Below are positions 33,455 to 42,541 of a stretch of DNA of 64,000 nucleotides, in pieces (position 1 is the first letter of the stretch; each line of letters starts with the position of its first letter). Source of the stretch: Pseudomonas fulva (GTDB lineage Bacteria > Pseudomonadota > Gammaproteobacteria > Pseudomonadales > Pseudomonadaceae); NCBI RefSeq assembly GCF_023517795.1, contig NZ_CP082928.1:496001-560000 (forward strand), written 5' to 3'. Made by a program: the position numbers and the translations under genes. The notes beneath the pieces were generated by a model. That model made no database searches. It worked only from the letters and a program-made list of their open reading frames with translations, and was not told the origin of the DNA.

Positions 33455-35230
33455 ATGCTCCGCCGGCCCCTGCTGCGCCCCGTCTTCAGCGCTCTGCTCG
33501 TGGCAGGCATCGTGCCCACGACACTGGCGGCCGAGCCGCTGCGGCTCAAGCACCTGTATCGCTGCGAAGACGTGCTCGACACCCAGCGCCAGACCTTCTG
33601 CCTCACGGCCAGCGGGGTGTCCGACGGCCAGTTGCAGGTACTGCTCGATGGCAAGCCACTGCCCGCCGGCGCCGTGAAACGTGAAGACGGGCTGCGTATC
33701 ACCCTCGAGAGCAAGCGCTACCAGAGCGGCCCGCTGTGGCTGAAACAGGGCGACGAGTTGAGCAATCCGGTGTGGCTGTCGATGGCCGGCAGCCACGTTG
33801 TGGCTGCCAGGCCAGGTGAAGTGGCAGAGAACATGGACGGCCTCAACACCTATGTCGATCTGGTCAGCGTGGTCATCGAGGAAGATGCCGAGGGCCTGGA
33901 CACCGCCAAGGCGCTGGCCAAGAAATACGGCGCCGAGGTGGTCGGCGCGATTGCGCCGCTCAATACCTATCAGCTGCGCCTGCCGGCCAAGGATCTGGTT
34001 CAGCGTGACGCCATGGTGCTGCGCCTGGGCAGCGAGCTGAGCGTGGATGCCGTGGTGATCGAGGAATCCTCCGCCGAGGAGCAGGAAGCGCCGGCGGGCG
34101 CGAGCCAGGAAGAGCAGCTGGGCGAAGAGGAATGGGCCGCCAACCGCTTCGTCGATGCGGTCAACTATTACCAGCGGCGGATTCCCTCCAAGCGCGCGCC
34201 CATCGACACCCAACCGGTACGTATCGGCCTGATCGAGCGCAACGTCGATTTCGATGCGCCGGACTTCAAGGATTACCTCGGCGCCGCCGAGCGCCAGGGC
34301 CACACACCGCATACCCGCCTGTACAGCCGCGATGCCGACAAGCCGGACGGCCACGGCTCCACCGTGGCCGGCATCCTCGCCGCACGCTGGAACGATGGTG
34401 GCAACACCGGTTTCCTGCGCGGCCTGGACGGCGCCGGCCCGGGCTTCGAGGTGATCGTCGACCGCAACTCCGATGCCGGCATCACCGCCAACATCGCTGC
34501 CTCGGTCAACCTGGTCGAGGACGGCGTGCGGGTGCTGAACTGGAGCTGGGGCATTCACCGTATCGGCGCCAGGAACATTCACGGCGACGAGATCGACTCG
34601 CTGGTGCGCTCGGGCGTCGCCATGAGCGGCTATGAAGAACTGCTGGAGGAATTCTTCCTGTGGCTGCGCCGCGAGCACCCGGATGTGGTGGTGGTCAACT
34701 CCGCCGGCAATGGCGCCTCGTTCTCCGGTGCCGACGACTATCGCCTGCCCTCCTCGTTCGTCACCGAACAGCTGTTCGTGGTCGGTGGCCACCAGCGCAG
34801 CGAGCGCAAGGACGTGGCCGTGGATGATCCGGCCTACGTCAAACGGCGCAGTTCATCCAACGTCGACACCCGCGTGGACATCACCGCGGCGGCCTGCGTG
34901 CGCGCCTCCACCGCCGAGGAGAACCAGCAGGGCAGCGTGCATTGCGGCACCTCCTACGCCACGCCATTGGTAGCTGGCGTGGTGGCCGCGCTGATGTCGA
35001 TCAACCCGGACCTGCACCCCGATCAGTTGCGCATGCTGCTGCGCCGCAGCGCCATGACCATCGGTGAAGAATTCGATTTCGAGCCTACCGATGCCGACGA
35101 CCTGACCGCGCCGATCCTGCCCTCGGAGCGCGGCTTCAACCTGCACGACAAGGACATCGGCCGCTCCGCCCGGCTGGACATGCAGAAGGCGCTGGACCTG
35201 ACCGTCAGAAGCCTGAACAACAAGCAGTAA
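33455..35230 (+). CDS. Subtilisin-family (S8) peptidase with Glu in place of catalytic Asp
   Basis: 591 residues with a signal peptide (LLVAGIVPTTLAAEP). After a 200-residue N-terminal region, an S8 domain begins near residue 250. The His block DGHGSTVAGILAA (about 300), the oxyanion Asn block VVNSAGNG (about 413) and the Ser block CGTSYATPLVAGVVAAL (about 500) are intact. The first block reads IGLIERNVDFDAPDF instead of the usual IAVIDTGVDxxHPDL, so Glu sits at the catalytic Asp. Activity may be low or regulated differently. The next gene (secreted, 95 residues) is 63 bp downstream and may be co-expressed. Confidence 0.88.
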   Translation: MLRRPLLRPVFSALLVAGIVPTTLAAEPLRLKHLYRCEDVLDTQRQTFCLTASGVSDGQLQVLLDGKPLPAGAVKREDGLRITLESKRYQSGPLWLKQGDELSNPVWLSMAGSHVVAARPGEVAENMDGLNTYVDLVSVVIEEDAEGLDTAKALAKKYGAEVVGAIAPLNTYQLRLPAKDLVQRDAMVLRLGSELSVDAVVIEESSAEEQEAPAGASQEEQLGEEEWAANRFVDAVNYYQRRIPSKRAPIDTQPVRIGLIERNVDFDAPDFKDYLGAAERQGHTPHTRLYSRDADKPDGHGSTVAGILAARWNDGGNTGFLRGLDGAGPGFEVIVDRNSDAGITANIAASVNLVEDGVRVLNWSWGIHRIGARNIHGDEIDSLVRSGVAMSGYEELLEEFFLWLRREHPDVVVVNSAGNGASFSGADDYRLPSSFVTEQLFVVGGHQRSERKDVAVDDPAYVKRRSSSNVDTRVDITAAACVRASTAEENQQGSVHCGTSYATPLVAGVVAALMSINPDLHPDQLRMLLRRSAMTIGEEFDFEPTDADDLTAPILPSERGFNLHDKDIGRSARLDMQKALDLTVRSLNNKQ

Positions 35231-35293
35231 CCCTGAACCTTGACGGCTGGCGGGCACTCAACCGCTCGAACGGGAAGGCGTGAGGATTGGAGC

Positions 35294-35581
35294 ATGATCA
35301 AACATATCGCACTGCTTTGCGGCCTGGCTCTCGCCCTCTACGGCGTAGGCCAGGCGCAAGCCTGCACGGCCGACGAGGCGACCGCCAAGGCCCAGGAACT
35401 GGCAGCCAAGATCGAGGAAATCACCCAGCGCGACCCGGAGCGGGCCGCGGTACTGCGTCAGGAACTCAAAGAGGCGCCGCCGCAAAGCGCCGGCCAGCAT
35501 GCCACCGACTGCGACGCCTATGACCAGCGCCTGCAGGAGCTGGAAGACATCGGCGGCGAGGTCGAGGAACAGGTGCAGTAG
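35294..35581 (+). CDS. Small secreted helical protein
   Basis: 95 residues. Signal peptide MIKHIALLCGLALALYGVGQAQA, then a mature helical protein with two Cys (ACTADEATAK, ATDCDAY) and a coiled-coil-like, acidic body (AKIEEITQRDPERAAVLRQE, QELEDIGGEVEEQVQ). Probably periplasmic. It follows the subtilase gene and is followed by the convergent helicase gene. No family recognised. Start ATG at 35294 with GGAG very close; the true distance is short, so initiation is not certain. Confidence 0.75.
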   Translation: MIKHIALLCGLALALYGVGQAQACTADEATAKAQELAAKIEEITQRDPERAAVLRQELKEAPPQSAGQHATDCDAYDQRLQELEDIGGEVEEQVQ

Positions 35582-35620
35582 CCGGTCACCGGCAATCGTT
35601 GACGGTGACCGGAGTAGCCA

Positions 35621-36970
35621 TCAGGCGTCGGTCGACGGCGCCTTGCGCTTGAGCGGCGCCAGGCCGTCCTGGCTGACCAGGCCTGCATCGCTCTTCGGCT
35701 TGTTCACCGTGTTGCGCTTGGCCGGAGTTTTCGCCGCGGGTTTCTTGGCGATCTTCTTGCCGGTTTTCGGGTCGACCTTTTTCTTCTTGGTGCCGGCGGC
35801 CTTGCCGGACGCCTTGAGGTTCTTCGGCCCCTGGTAGCTGCCCTTGAGTTCCTTGACGGTACGTTTCTCGAAGCGCTGCTTGAGGTAGCGCTCGATGCTC
35901 GACATCAGGTTCCAGTCGCTGTGGGTGATCAGCGAGATGGCCAGGCCTTCGGCGCCGGCCCGCCCGGTACGCCCGACACGGTGCACGTATTCGTCACCGG
36001 AGCGCGGCATATCGAAGTTGATCACCAGATCCAGGCCCTCGACATCCAGCCCGCGGGCGGCCACGTCGGTGGCGACCAGCACCTTGACGGCGCCCTGTCG
36101 CAGGCGATCGATGGCCAGCTTGCGATCCTTCTGATCCTTCTCGCCGTGCAGCACGAAGGTCTTGAATTCCTTGGCCACCAGCTTGCCGTACAGGCGGTCG
36201 GCCTGGGCACGGGTGTTGGTGAAGATGATCGCCTTGTCGTAGGTCTCGTTGCTCAGCAGCCACTCGACCAGCTGTTCCTTGTGGTAGTTGTGGTCGGCGG
36301 TGATGATCTGCTGACGGGTGCCTTCGGCCAGTTCGCTGACGCGGTTGAGCTGCAGGTGCGTGGGCTCGCGCAGCACCTTGGCGACCACCTCGCGCAGGCC
36401 GGCACCGCCACTGGTGGCGGAGAACAGCAGGGTCTGGTGCTCACGGCCGCACAGCTCGGCCAGGCGCTGCACGTCCTCGGCGAACCCCATGTCGAGCATG
36501 CGGTCAGCCTCATCGAGCACCAGTACCTCGACGTCGTCGAACAGCAGGTTGCCGGCGTTGGCATGCTCGATCAGCCGGCCGGGGGTGCCGATGACGATAT
36601 CGATCTTGCGCAGCATGGCGGCCTGCACCTTGAAATCCTCGCCGCCGGTGATCAGCCCGGCCTTGATGAAGGTGTACTGGGCGAAGCGCTCGACTTCCTT
36701 GAGGGTCTGCTGAGCCAGTTCGCGGGTCGGCAGCAGGATCAGCGCACGCACGCTGACGCGGGCAGTGGAGCTGCCGTCACCAAGCAGGCGATTGAGCATC
36801 GGCAATACGAAGGCGGCGGTCTTGCCGCTCCCCGTCTGGGCAATCACCCGCAGGTCCTTGCCTTCCAGCGCCGGGGGAATCGCAGCGGCCTGCACCGGGG
36901 TCGGCTCGGTGAATTTGAGCTCGGCCACGGCTTTGAGCAGGCGTTCATGCAGGGCAAATTGGGCAAACAC
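35621..36970 (-). CDS. DEAD-box RNA helicase
   Basis: ATP-dependent RNA helicase of 449 residues. Motifs in order: Q motif FTEPTPVQAAAIP, motif I AQTGSGKT (about 45), motif Ia PTRELAQ, motif II VLDEAD (about 150), motif III SAT, motif IV-V region VLVATDVAARGLD, and motif VI HRVGRTGRAG. A basic Lys-rich C-terminal tail (KKKKVDPKTGKKIAKKP) follows, typical of cold-shock or ribosome-assembly helicases. I use the GTG at 36970 because GAGG precedes it and the relatives begin at this point; an ATG six codons upstream is possible. Confidence 0.93.
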   Translation of the reverse strand: MFAQFALHERLLKAVAELKFTEPTPVQAAAIPPALEGKDLRVIAQTGSGKTAAFVLPMLNRLLGDGSSTARVSVRALILLPTRELAQQTLKEVERFAQYTFIKAGLITGGEDFKVQAAMLRKIDIVIGTPGRLIEHANAGNLLFDDVEVLVLDEADRMLDMGFAEDVQRLAELCGREHQTLLFSATSGGAGLREVVAKVLREPTHLQLNRVSELAEGTRQQIITADHNYHKEQLVEWLLSNETYDKAIIFTNTRAQADRLYGKLVAKEFKTFVLHGEKDQKDRKLAIDRLRQGAVKVLVATDVAARGLDVEGLDLVINFDMPRSGDEYVHRVGRTGRAGAEGLAISLITHSDWNLMSSIERYLKQRFEKRTVKELKGSYQGPKNLKASGKAAGTKKKKVDPKTGKKIAKKPAAKTPAKRNTVNKPKSDAGLVSQDGLAPLKRKAPSTDA

Positions 36971-37066
36971 GGGGCAACCTCGATGCAAATGCTAAATCAG
37001 CCGCATAGGTTACCGCGTTCGCGCCTCGGGGCCGAATGCTTTCTCTGAGCGGTTAGTCGAAAGCAC

Positions 37067-37969
37067 TCAAACCGCGGTGTGCATACGCCGCTGCTTGATC
37101 AGCAAGCGGCCGCTGTCCCAGCCCACCAACACCACGGCCACCCAGATCGGCAGGTAGGTCATGAACTGGTCCGGATCGAACCGTTCGCCGAGAAACAGCA
37201 GGCTGAACGCAAACAGCAGCACCGGCTCCACGTAGCTGAGAATGCCGAACAGCCCCAGCGGCAGCAGGCGCGACGAGGCCATCATCAGCGCCAGGGCGAT
37301 GGTGCCCAGCAGCGCCATGCCCGGCACCATCCACCACAGGCGCGGATGCTCGACGAACATGCCGCCCGGCGCCCAATGGACGATCAGCCAGATGGCCAGG
37401 GGCGCCAGCACCAGCATCTCCAGCACCAGCCCGGGCAGCGCGTCCAGGCGCATCCAGCGGCGCAGCATGAAATACGGCGGGTAGCCCAGGGCCGTGACCA
37501 GGGTGACCCAGGAAAATGCCTGGGACTGCCACAGCTCGTGCAGCACCCCGGCCAAGGCACAGGCCACGGCGAGCCGCTGCAGCGGGCGCAGGCGCTCGCC
37601 ATAGAACACCCGACCAGCCAGCACCATGGCCAGGGGCAGCAGGAAGTAACCCAGGGACACGTCGAGCATATGGCCGGTCAGCGGTGCCCACACGAACAGG
37701 AACCATTGCAGGCCGATCAGCGCCGCGGCCAGTGGCAATGCGGCCAGCAGCAGCGGCTCGCGGCCCAGGCGCTGCAGGGCGCCCAGCAGCAACGGCCATT
37801 GACGCAACAGGGTGAGCAGCAACAGCACGGCCGGAATCGACCACAGCACACGCTGGGCGAACACCTGGAAACCGTCCAGCGGCGTGAGCATCTGCACGTA
37901 ACCGGGAATCAGGGCGAAGAGGATCGAGGCGCTGACAGAGAACAGCACGCCGGGTCCGGAAAGCGTCAT
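37067..37969 (-). CDS. rarD: EamA-family transporter RarD
   Basis: 300 residues with ten membrane segments. GVLFSVSASILFALIPGYVQML at the start, LQWFLFVWAPLTGHMLDVSLGYFLLPL in the middle and SYVEPVLLFAFSLLFLGERF near the end are RarD hallmarks. The physiological substrate of RarD is unknown; E. coli RarD gives a chloramphenicol phenotype. Start ATG at 37969 with GAGGTG upstream. It is a single gene. An ATAATC-type inverted repeat lies at 38187-38204 upstream. Confidence 0.92.
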   Translation of the reverse strand: MTLSGPGVLFSVSASILFALIPGYVQMLTPLDGFQVFAQRVLWSIPAVLLLLTLLRQWPLLLGALQRLGREPLLLAALPLAAALIGLQWFLFVWAPLTGHMLDVSLGYFLLPLAMVLAGRVFYGERLRPLQRLAVACALAGVLHELWQSQAFSWVTLVTALGYPPYFMLRRWMRLDALPGLVLEMLVLAPLAIWLIVHWAPGGMFVEHPRLWWMVPGMALLGTIALALMMASSRLLPLGLFGILSYVEPVLLFAFSLLFLGERFDPDQFMTYLPIWVAVVLVGWDSGRLLIKQRRMHTAV

Positions 37970-38186
37970 CGCACACCTCGAAGATAGGAAAGTCGCCCCG
38001 AGCCGCTCAGCCGCTCGGGCCGTGGCACCACGCCGGCCGTCAGGCGAGCAGCGCTGCACGGATGGGCGGCGCACCATAACGGTTCGCTGGCCGGCAGACA
38101 ATCCGCACGGCATGCCGTCTCCGTGGTGGCTGCCAGCCGCCTGCGCCAGGGGGAGGCTGCCCGGGTGACATCCGATAGGAAACGTT

Positions 38187-38204
38187 GATTATTCGTGGAT
38201 AATC
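38187..38204. promoter_or_regulatory. Small AT-rich inverted repeat between rarD and the 104-residue gene
   Basis: GATTAT (38187-38192) and ATAATC (38199-38204) are inverted across six bases. It is downstream of the 38251-38565 gene on its strand and 218 bases upstream of rarD, so it could belong to the rarD promoter region. Evidence is weak. Confidence 0.25.
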
Positions 38205-38250
38205 ATCGATGAAGTTGATTTGTTCGGCCGCTGACCCTAGTCTGACCAGC

Positions 38251-38565
38251 CTATTGAGGCTGGCAGTCGAGCTGCACGCGCAGGCGGATGATGCTGCGTG
38301 CGAATTTCACCGTGAGGTTGCCGCTCTGCCCGGCTGCCAGCTTGACGCTACGGGTGCGCGGCGCTTCGGGGCCGTTGCGAAACACCGCCTTGCAGGCGGC
38401 GGCCTGCTGGCCGAAGTTCTGCACCCGTACGGCAGCCATGTTGTGATCGATTTCCTGGGTACTCGCCGACACTTCGGCGCCGTTGAACTGCTTTTCCAGT
38501 TCGATGGGATAGGCCTGCACCGCCAGCGGCACGCAGGCGATCAGTGCGCAACAGAGTTTTTTCAT
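38251..38565 (-). CDS. Secreted conserved hypothetical protein, 104 residues
   Basis: Signal peptide MKKLCCALIACVPLAVQA, then an 85-residue beta-rich domain: YPIELEKQFNGAEVSASTQE, VRVQNFGQQAAACKAVFRNG, EAPRTRSVKLAAGQSGNLTV and FARSIIRLRVQLDC. Two Cys could form a disulfide. The strand pattern (a short Ig-like domain) and annotation of similar Pseudomonas proteins as hypothetical are all I can offer. It is divergent from the following LysR gene, 75 bp apart. Confidence 0.78.
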   Translation of the reverse strand: MKKLCCALIACVPLAVQAYPIELEKQFNGAEVSASTQEIDHNMAAVRVQNFGQQAAACKAVFRNGPEAPRTRSVKLAAGQSGNLTVKFARSIIRLRVQLDCQPQ

Positions 38566-38639
38566 GGCCAGCCTCCGAGGTGAGCCGTCAGTTTAGAGCC
38601 AGGGCCCGTTCGTGCACAGCCGCTGGTCAAGGAGAACAG

Positions 38640-39557
38640 ATGAAGGCTCCACGCGTTACCCTCGACCAATGGCGCACCCTGCAGGCCGTGGTCGACCACG
38701 GCGGCTTCGCCCAGGCGGCCGAGGTGCTGCACCGCTCGCAGTCGTCGGTCAGCTACACCGTGGCGCGCATGCAGGAACAACTGGGCGTGCCGCTGCTGCG
38801 CATCGACGGGCGCAAGGCGGTGCTCACCGAAGCCGGCGACGTGCTGCTGCGCCGTTCCCGGCAACTGGTCAAGCAGGCCAGTCAGCTCGAAGACCTGGCC
38901 CACCACATGGAACAGGGCTGGGAGGCCGAGGTGCGGCTGGTGGTCGACGCCGCCTACCCCAGCGCCCGCCTGGTGCGTGCCCTGACCGCCTTTATGCCGC
39001 AGAGCCGTGGCTGCCGGGTGCGCCTGCGCGAGGAGGTGCTGTCCGGCGTCGAGGAGGTGCTCAAGGAAGGTGTCGCGGACCTGGCGATCAGCGCCTACAA
39101 CATTCCAGGCTTTCTCGGCTCGGAAATGAGCCCGGTGGAATTCCTCGCCGTGGCCCATCCCGATCACCCGCTGCATCGCCTGCAGCGCGAGCTCAATTTC
39201 CAGGACCTGGAAACCCAGATGCAGGTGGTGATTCGCGACTCCGGGCGCCACCAGCCCCGCGATATGGGCTGGCTTGGCGCCGAGCAGCGCTGGACGGTGG
39301 GCAGCCTGGCCACGGCGGCGACCTTCGTGGGCAATGGCCTGGGCTTCGCCTGGCTGCCGCGGCACATGATCGAGCGCGAACTCAGGGATGGCCTGCTCAA
39401 GCCGCTGCCGCTGGACAAGGGCGGCAACCGCAAGCCGGTGTTCTTTCTCTACGCCAGCAAGGACAAGGCCCTGGGCCCGGCCACGCAGATCCTTACCGAC
39501 CTGATCCAGCGCTTCGACTCTGCGCCGCTCGACGCCGCTCCCGTTACGCCGGCCTGA
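38640..39557 (+). CDS. LysR-family transcriptional regulator
   Basis: 305 residues. N-terminal winged helix (VDHGGFAQAAEVLHRSQSSVSYTVARMQEQLGVPLLRIDGRKAVLT), effector domain from about 90 (RLVVDAAYPSARLVRALTAF). AAGGAG lies before the ATG. It is followed by an internally deleted alpha/beta hydrolase gene and a cyclophilin in one apparent operon, with gaps of 4 and 5 bases. The inducer is unknown. Confidence 0.92.
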   Translation: MKAPRVTLDQWRTLQAVVDHGGFAQAAEVLHRSQSSVSYTVARMQEQLGVPLLRIDGRKAVLTEAGDVLLRRSRQLVKQASQLEDLAHHMEQGWEAEVRLVVDAAYPSARLVRALTAFMPQSRGCRVRLREEVLSGVEEVLKEGVADLAISAYNIPGFLGSEMSPVEFLAVAHPDHPLHRLQRELNFQDLETQMQVVIRDSGRHQPRDMGWLGAEQRWTVGSLATAATFVGNGLGFAWLPRHMIERELRDGLLKPLPLDKGGNRKPVFFLYASKDKALGPATQILTDLIQRFDSAPLDAAPVTPA

Positions 39558-39561
39558 GCCA

Positions 39562-39819
39562 ATGGCCTTTTTCGAGCACCGCGGCTGCCGGCTGTACTTC
39601 GAGGAGCACGGCGCGGGATCGCCAGTGCTGCTGGTGCACGGCCTGGGCTCCAGCACCCTGGATTGGGAGCTGCAGATTCCGGTCCTGGCTGGCCGCCATC
39701 GGGTGATCGCCGACTCACGCCATGCCACGCCGCTCGACCAGCCCGAACACTTCAACCGCAGCCTGCTTGCCTTTCTGCAGGAAGTCGAAAACACTGCCGC
39801 CACCTCATCCAAGGACTAG
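39562..39819 (+). pseudogene. Alpha/beta hydrolase with large in-frame internal deletion
   Basis: Only 85 codons remain of a gene that is normally about 260 codons. The N-terminal part ([42 protein letters not shown] with the oxyanion HGLG) runs to HRVIA and then joins directly to [21 protein letters not shown], the typical C-terminus that contains the catalytic His (DSRHATP). The nucleophile elbow (GxSxG) and acid are gone. The frame is kept, so a short product may still be made, but it cannot be an active hydrolase. Neighbours: LysR 4 bases upstream, cyclophilin 5 bases downstream. Confidence 0.8.
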
Positions 39820-39824
39820 ACCCG

Positions 39825-40379
39825 ATGCTGAAGAAACTCGCCCTTACCGCCTGCTCGCTGCTGTTCACCGCCCACCTGATGGCCGCGGAAAACCCCACGG
39901 TGCTGCTGACCACCAGCCTGGGTGAAATCGAGGTGCAGCTCGACGAGCAGAAAGCGCCGATCAGTACCCGCAACTTTCTCGCCTACGTGGACAGCGGCTT
40001 CTACAAGGGCACCGTGTTTCACCGCGTGATTCCGGGCTTCATGGTGCAGGGCGGCGGCTTCGACGAGAACCTGCGCCAGAAGCAGACCCAGCCGCCGATC
40101 AAGAACGAAGCCGACAACGGCCTGCACAACGTACGCGGCACCCTGGCCATGGCCCGTACCCAGGTACGCGACTCGGCCACCAGCCAGTTCTTCATCAACC
40201 ACACCGACAATGCCTTCCTGGATCACGGCTCGCGCGACTTCGGCTACGCGGTGTTCGGCAAGGTGACCCGCGGCATGGAAGTGGTCGACCGTATCGCCCA
40301 AGTGCGCACCGCCAATCGTGCCGGTCAGCAGAACGTGCCGGTCGACCCGGTGGTGATTCTCGACGCCAAGCGCCTCTGA
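39825..40379 (+). CDS. ppiA: Periplasmic peptidyl-prolyl isomerase A (cyclophilin)
   Basis: 184 residues with a signal peptide ([20 protein letters not shown]). [35 protein letters not shown] and [15 protein letters not shown] are the cyclophilin active-site blocks (FHR Arg and Phe/Gln residues present; the Trp of the cyclosporin site is replaced as in other bacterial forms). It speeds proline isomerisation in the periplasm. It sits in an apparent operon behind LysR and the truncated hydrolase. Confidence 0.93.
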   Translation: MLKKLALTACSLLFTAHLMAAENPTVLLTTSLGEIEVQLDEQKAPISTRNFLAYVDSGFYKGTVFHRVIPGFMVQGGGFDENLRQKQTQPPIKNEADNGLHNVRGTLAMARTQVRDSATSQFFINHTDNAFLDHGSRDFGYAVFGKVTRGMEVVDRIAQVRTANRAGQQNVPVDPVVILDAKRL

Positions 40380-40397
40380 TACTGCTACCCTCCTCCA

Positions 40398-40430
40398 GGT
40401 AACCCATGTGCCAGGGCACGTGGGTTTACC
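40398..40430 (+). terminator. Stem-loop after ppiA
   Basis: GGTAACCCATGTGCC (40398-40412) and GGCACGTGGGTTTACC (40415-40430) are nearly perfect complements. No T-run follows. It likely ends the ppiA message. Confidence 0.5.
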
Positions 40431-40507
40431 TCAGCGCCCCGCGCGCCTGCCCCTCGGCAGCCCTCTCCATTCGCCACTCCATCATCCGCCAGAGCAGACT
40501 GCACCCC

Positions 40508-42343
40508 ATGTTGTTTCGCCGCTTCGAAAACCTCATCGACATCTTCAAACCCAGCCCCGACGTGGCGCCGCCCAGCGGCATGCTGCGCTTCTACGCCCAT
40601 TACCTGAAGCAGGTATGGCCGCTGATGGTGGTGGTACTGGTGGTCGGGTTCTTCGCCGCGGTGATCGAAGTGGCGCTGTTCAGCTTTCTCGGCCAGTTGA
40701 TCGACATGGCCCAGGCCACTGCCGATGCGCGCACCTTCTTCGCCGAGCACCAGGGCGAGTTGCTGTGGATGGCCCTGGTGGCGCTGATCATCAGGCCGCT
40801 GGTATTCGGCCTGCATAATCTGTTGACGCACCAGGCGATCAACCCGGGGCTGACCAACCTGATCCGCTGGCAGAACCACCGCTACGTGCTCAAGCAGAGC
40901 CTGAATTTCTTCCAGAACGACTTCGCCGGGCGCATCGCCCAGCGCGTCATGCAGACCGGCCCGTCGCTGCGCGACTCGGCCATGCAGGTGATCGACGCCC
41001 TGTGGCACGTGGTGGTCTACGCCGGCAGCGCGCTGTACCTGTTCGCCGCCGCCGACCTGCGGCTGATCGTGCCGCTGACGCTGTGGATCATCGGCTACAG
41101 CGCGGCACTCTGGTATTTCGTGCCACGCATCAAGGAGCGTTCGGCCGCTGCCTCGGCGGCGCGCTCCAAGGTCATGGGCCGGGTGGTCGATGGCTACAGC
41201 AACGTGGCCACGCTCAAGCTGTTCGCCCATTCCCGTGAGGAAGAAACCTACGCCCGCGAGGCCATGCAGGAGCTGCTCGACAAATTCCGCCTGCAGTCGC
41301 GCACCATCACCAGCCTGGATTTCCTGATCACCTGCATGAACGGCCTGCTGATCGTCGGCACCGGCGCCCTGGCCCTGTGGCTGTGGAGCGAATCGCTGAT
41401 CAGCACCGGCGCCATCGCCCTGGCGCTGGGCCTGGTGATCCGCATCAACAACATGGCCGAATGGATCATGTGGGTGGTCAATGGCATCTTCGAGAACGTC
41501 GGCACCGTGCAGGACGGCATGCAGACCATCGTCCAGCCGCGCCACGTGCTCGACCACGAAGACGCCAGGCCCCTTGAGGTTCAACAGGGCGGCGTACGCT
41601 TCGACGCCGTGCACTTTCACTACGGCAAGCAGGGCGGCGTGATCAGCGGCCTGGACATCAACATTCGCCCCGGAGAGAAGATCGGCCTGGTCGGTCCTTC
41701 CGGTGCCGGCAAGTCGACCCTGGTCAACCTGTTGCTGCGCCTCTACGACCTGGAAAGCGGGCGCATCCTCATCGACGGCCAGGACATCGCCGAGGTCAGC
41801 CAGGAAAGCCTGCGCGCCAATATCGGCGTGGTTACCCAGGACACCTCCCTGTTGCACCGCTCGATCCGCGACAACCTGCGCTACGGCCGCCCCGACGCCA
41901 GCGATGAAGAGCTCTGGGCCGCTGCCCGCAAGGCCCGCGCCGATGGTTTCATCGCCACCCTCGACGACAGCCAGGGCGGCCTGGGCTTCGAGGCCCAGGT
42001 GGGCGAGCGTGGCGTCAAGCTCTCCGGTGGTCAGCGCCAGCGCATCGCCATCGCCCGGGTGCTGCTCAAGGACGCGCCGATACTGGTGCTCGACGAGGCC
42101 ACCTCGGCGCTGGACTCGGAAGTCGAATCGGCGATCCAGGAAAGCCTCGACAGCCTGATGGACGGCAAGACGGTGATCGCCATCGCCCACCGCCTGTCGA
42201 CCATCGCGCGCATGGATCGCCTGGTGGTGATCGACAAGGGCCAGGTGATCGAGACCGGTACCCATGCCGAGCTGATCGCCCGCGGTGGCCTGTACGCGCG
42301 CCTGTGGCAGCACCAGACCGGCGGCTTCGTCGGCGTCGACTGA
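40508..42343 (+). CDS. ABC-type exporter, fused permease and ATPase
   Basis: 611 residues: six-helix membrane domain (residues 35-330) followed by an ATPase domain (about 370-600). Walker A GPSGAGKST (about 398), Q-loop GVVTQDTSLLHRSI, signature LSGGQRQRIAIARVLL, Walker B ILVLDEATSALD, and the switch His IAHRLSTI are all present. It probably works as a homodimer exporting a lipid-like or hydrophobic compound; similar genes in Pseudomonas are named only as ABC transporter. The start is the ATG at 40508; the region upstream to 40406 is leader and hairpin. Confidence 0.93.
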   Translation: MLFRRFENLIDIFKPSPDVAPPSGMLRFYAHYLKQVWPLMVVVLVVGFFAAVIEVALFSFLGQLIDMAQATADARTFFAEHQGELLWMALVALIIRPLVFGLHNLLTHQAINPGLTNLIRWQNHRYVLKQSLNFFQNDFAGRIAQRVMQTGPSLRDSAMQVIDALWHVVVYAGSALYLFAAADLRLIVPLTLWIIGYSAALWYFVPRIKERSAAASAARSKVMGRVVDGYSNVATLKLFAHSREEETYAREAMQELLDKFRLQSRTITSLDFLITCMNGLLIVGTGALALWLWSESLISTGAIALALGLVIRINNMAEWIMWVVNGIFENVGTVQDGMQTIVQPRHVLDHEDARPLEVQQGGVRFDAVHFHYGKQGGVISGLDINIRPGEKIGLVGPSGAGKSTLVNLLLRLYDLESGRILIDGQDIAEVSQESLRANIGVVTQDTSLLHRSIRDNLRYGRPDASDEELWAAARKARADGFIATLDDSQGGLGFEAQVGERGVKLSGGQRQRIAIARVLLKDAPILVLDEATSALDSEVESAIQESLDSLMDGKTVIAIAHRLSTIARMDRLVVIDKGQVIETGTHAELIARGGLYARLWQHQTGGFVGVD

Positions 42344-42387
42344 GACCGGGTGGGCGCTCGTCCGGCGCGGCTGCCAGCGGCAAACTA

Positions 42388-42401
42388 GTTAGCTAGCTAA
42401 C
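42388..42401. repeat. Perfect palindrome, GTTAGCTAGCTAAC
   Basis: 14-bp perfect palindrome upstream of the DUF2790 gene in an AT-rich spot. Its core TTAGCTAGCTAA is shared with the centre of the 18.6-kb nested element (18631-18644). It may be an operator or an insertion scar. Confidence 0.4.
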
Positions 42402-42541
42402 AGATATCAATTTTCATGATACCCACTAACGAGACCATCAATTTCCGCCGCTTCGGCTTTGCTGGTCATATGAGTCCACCAGGCAACGCAATCGAATGGG
42501 TCGATGCGGTTGCCGGCCATCGAACCATCGAGGACTCCATC

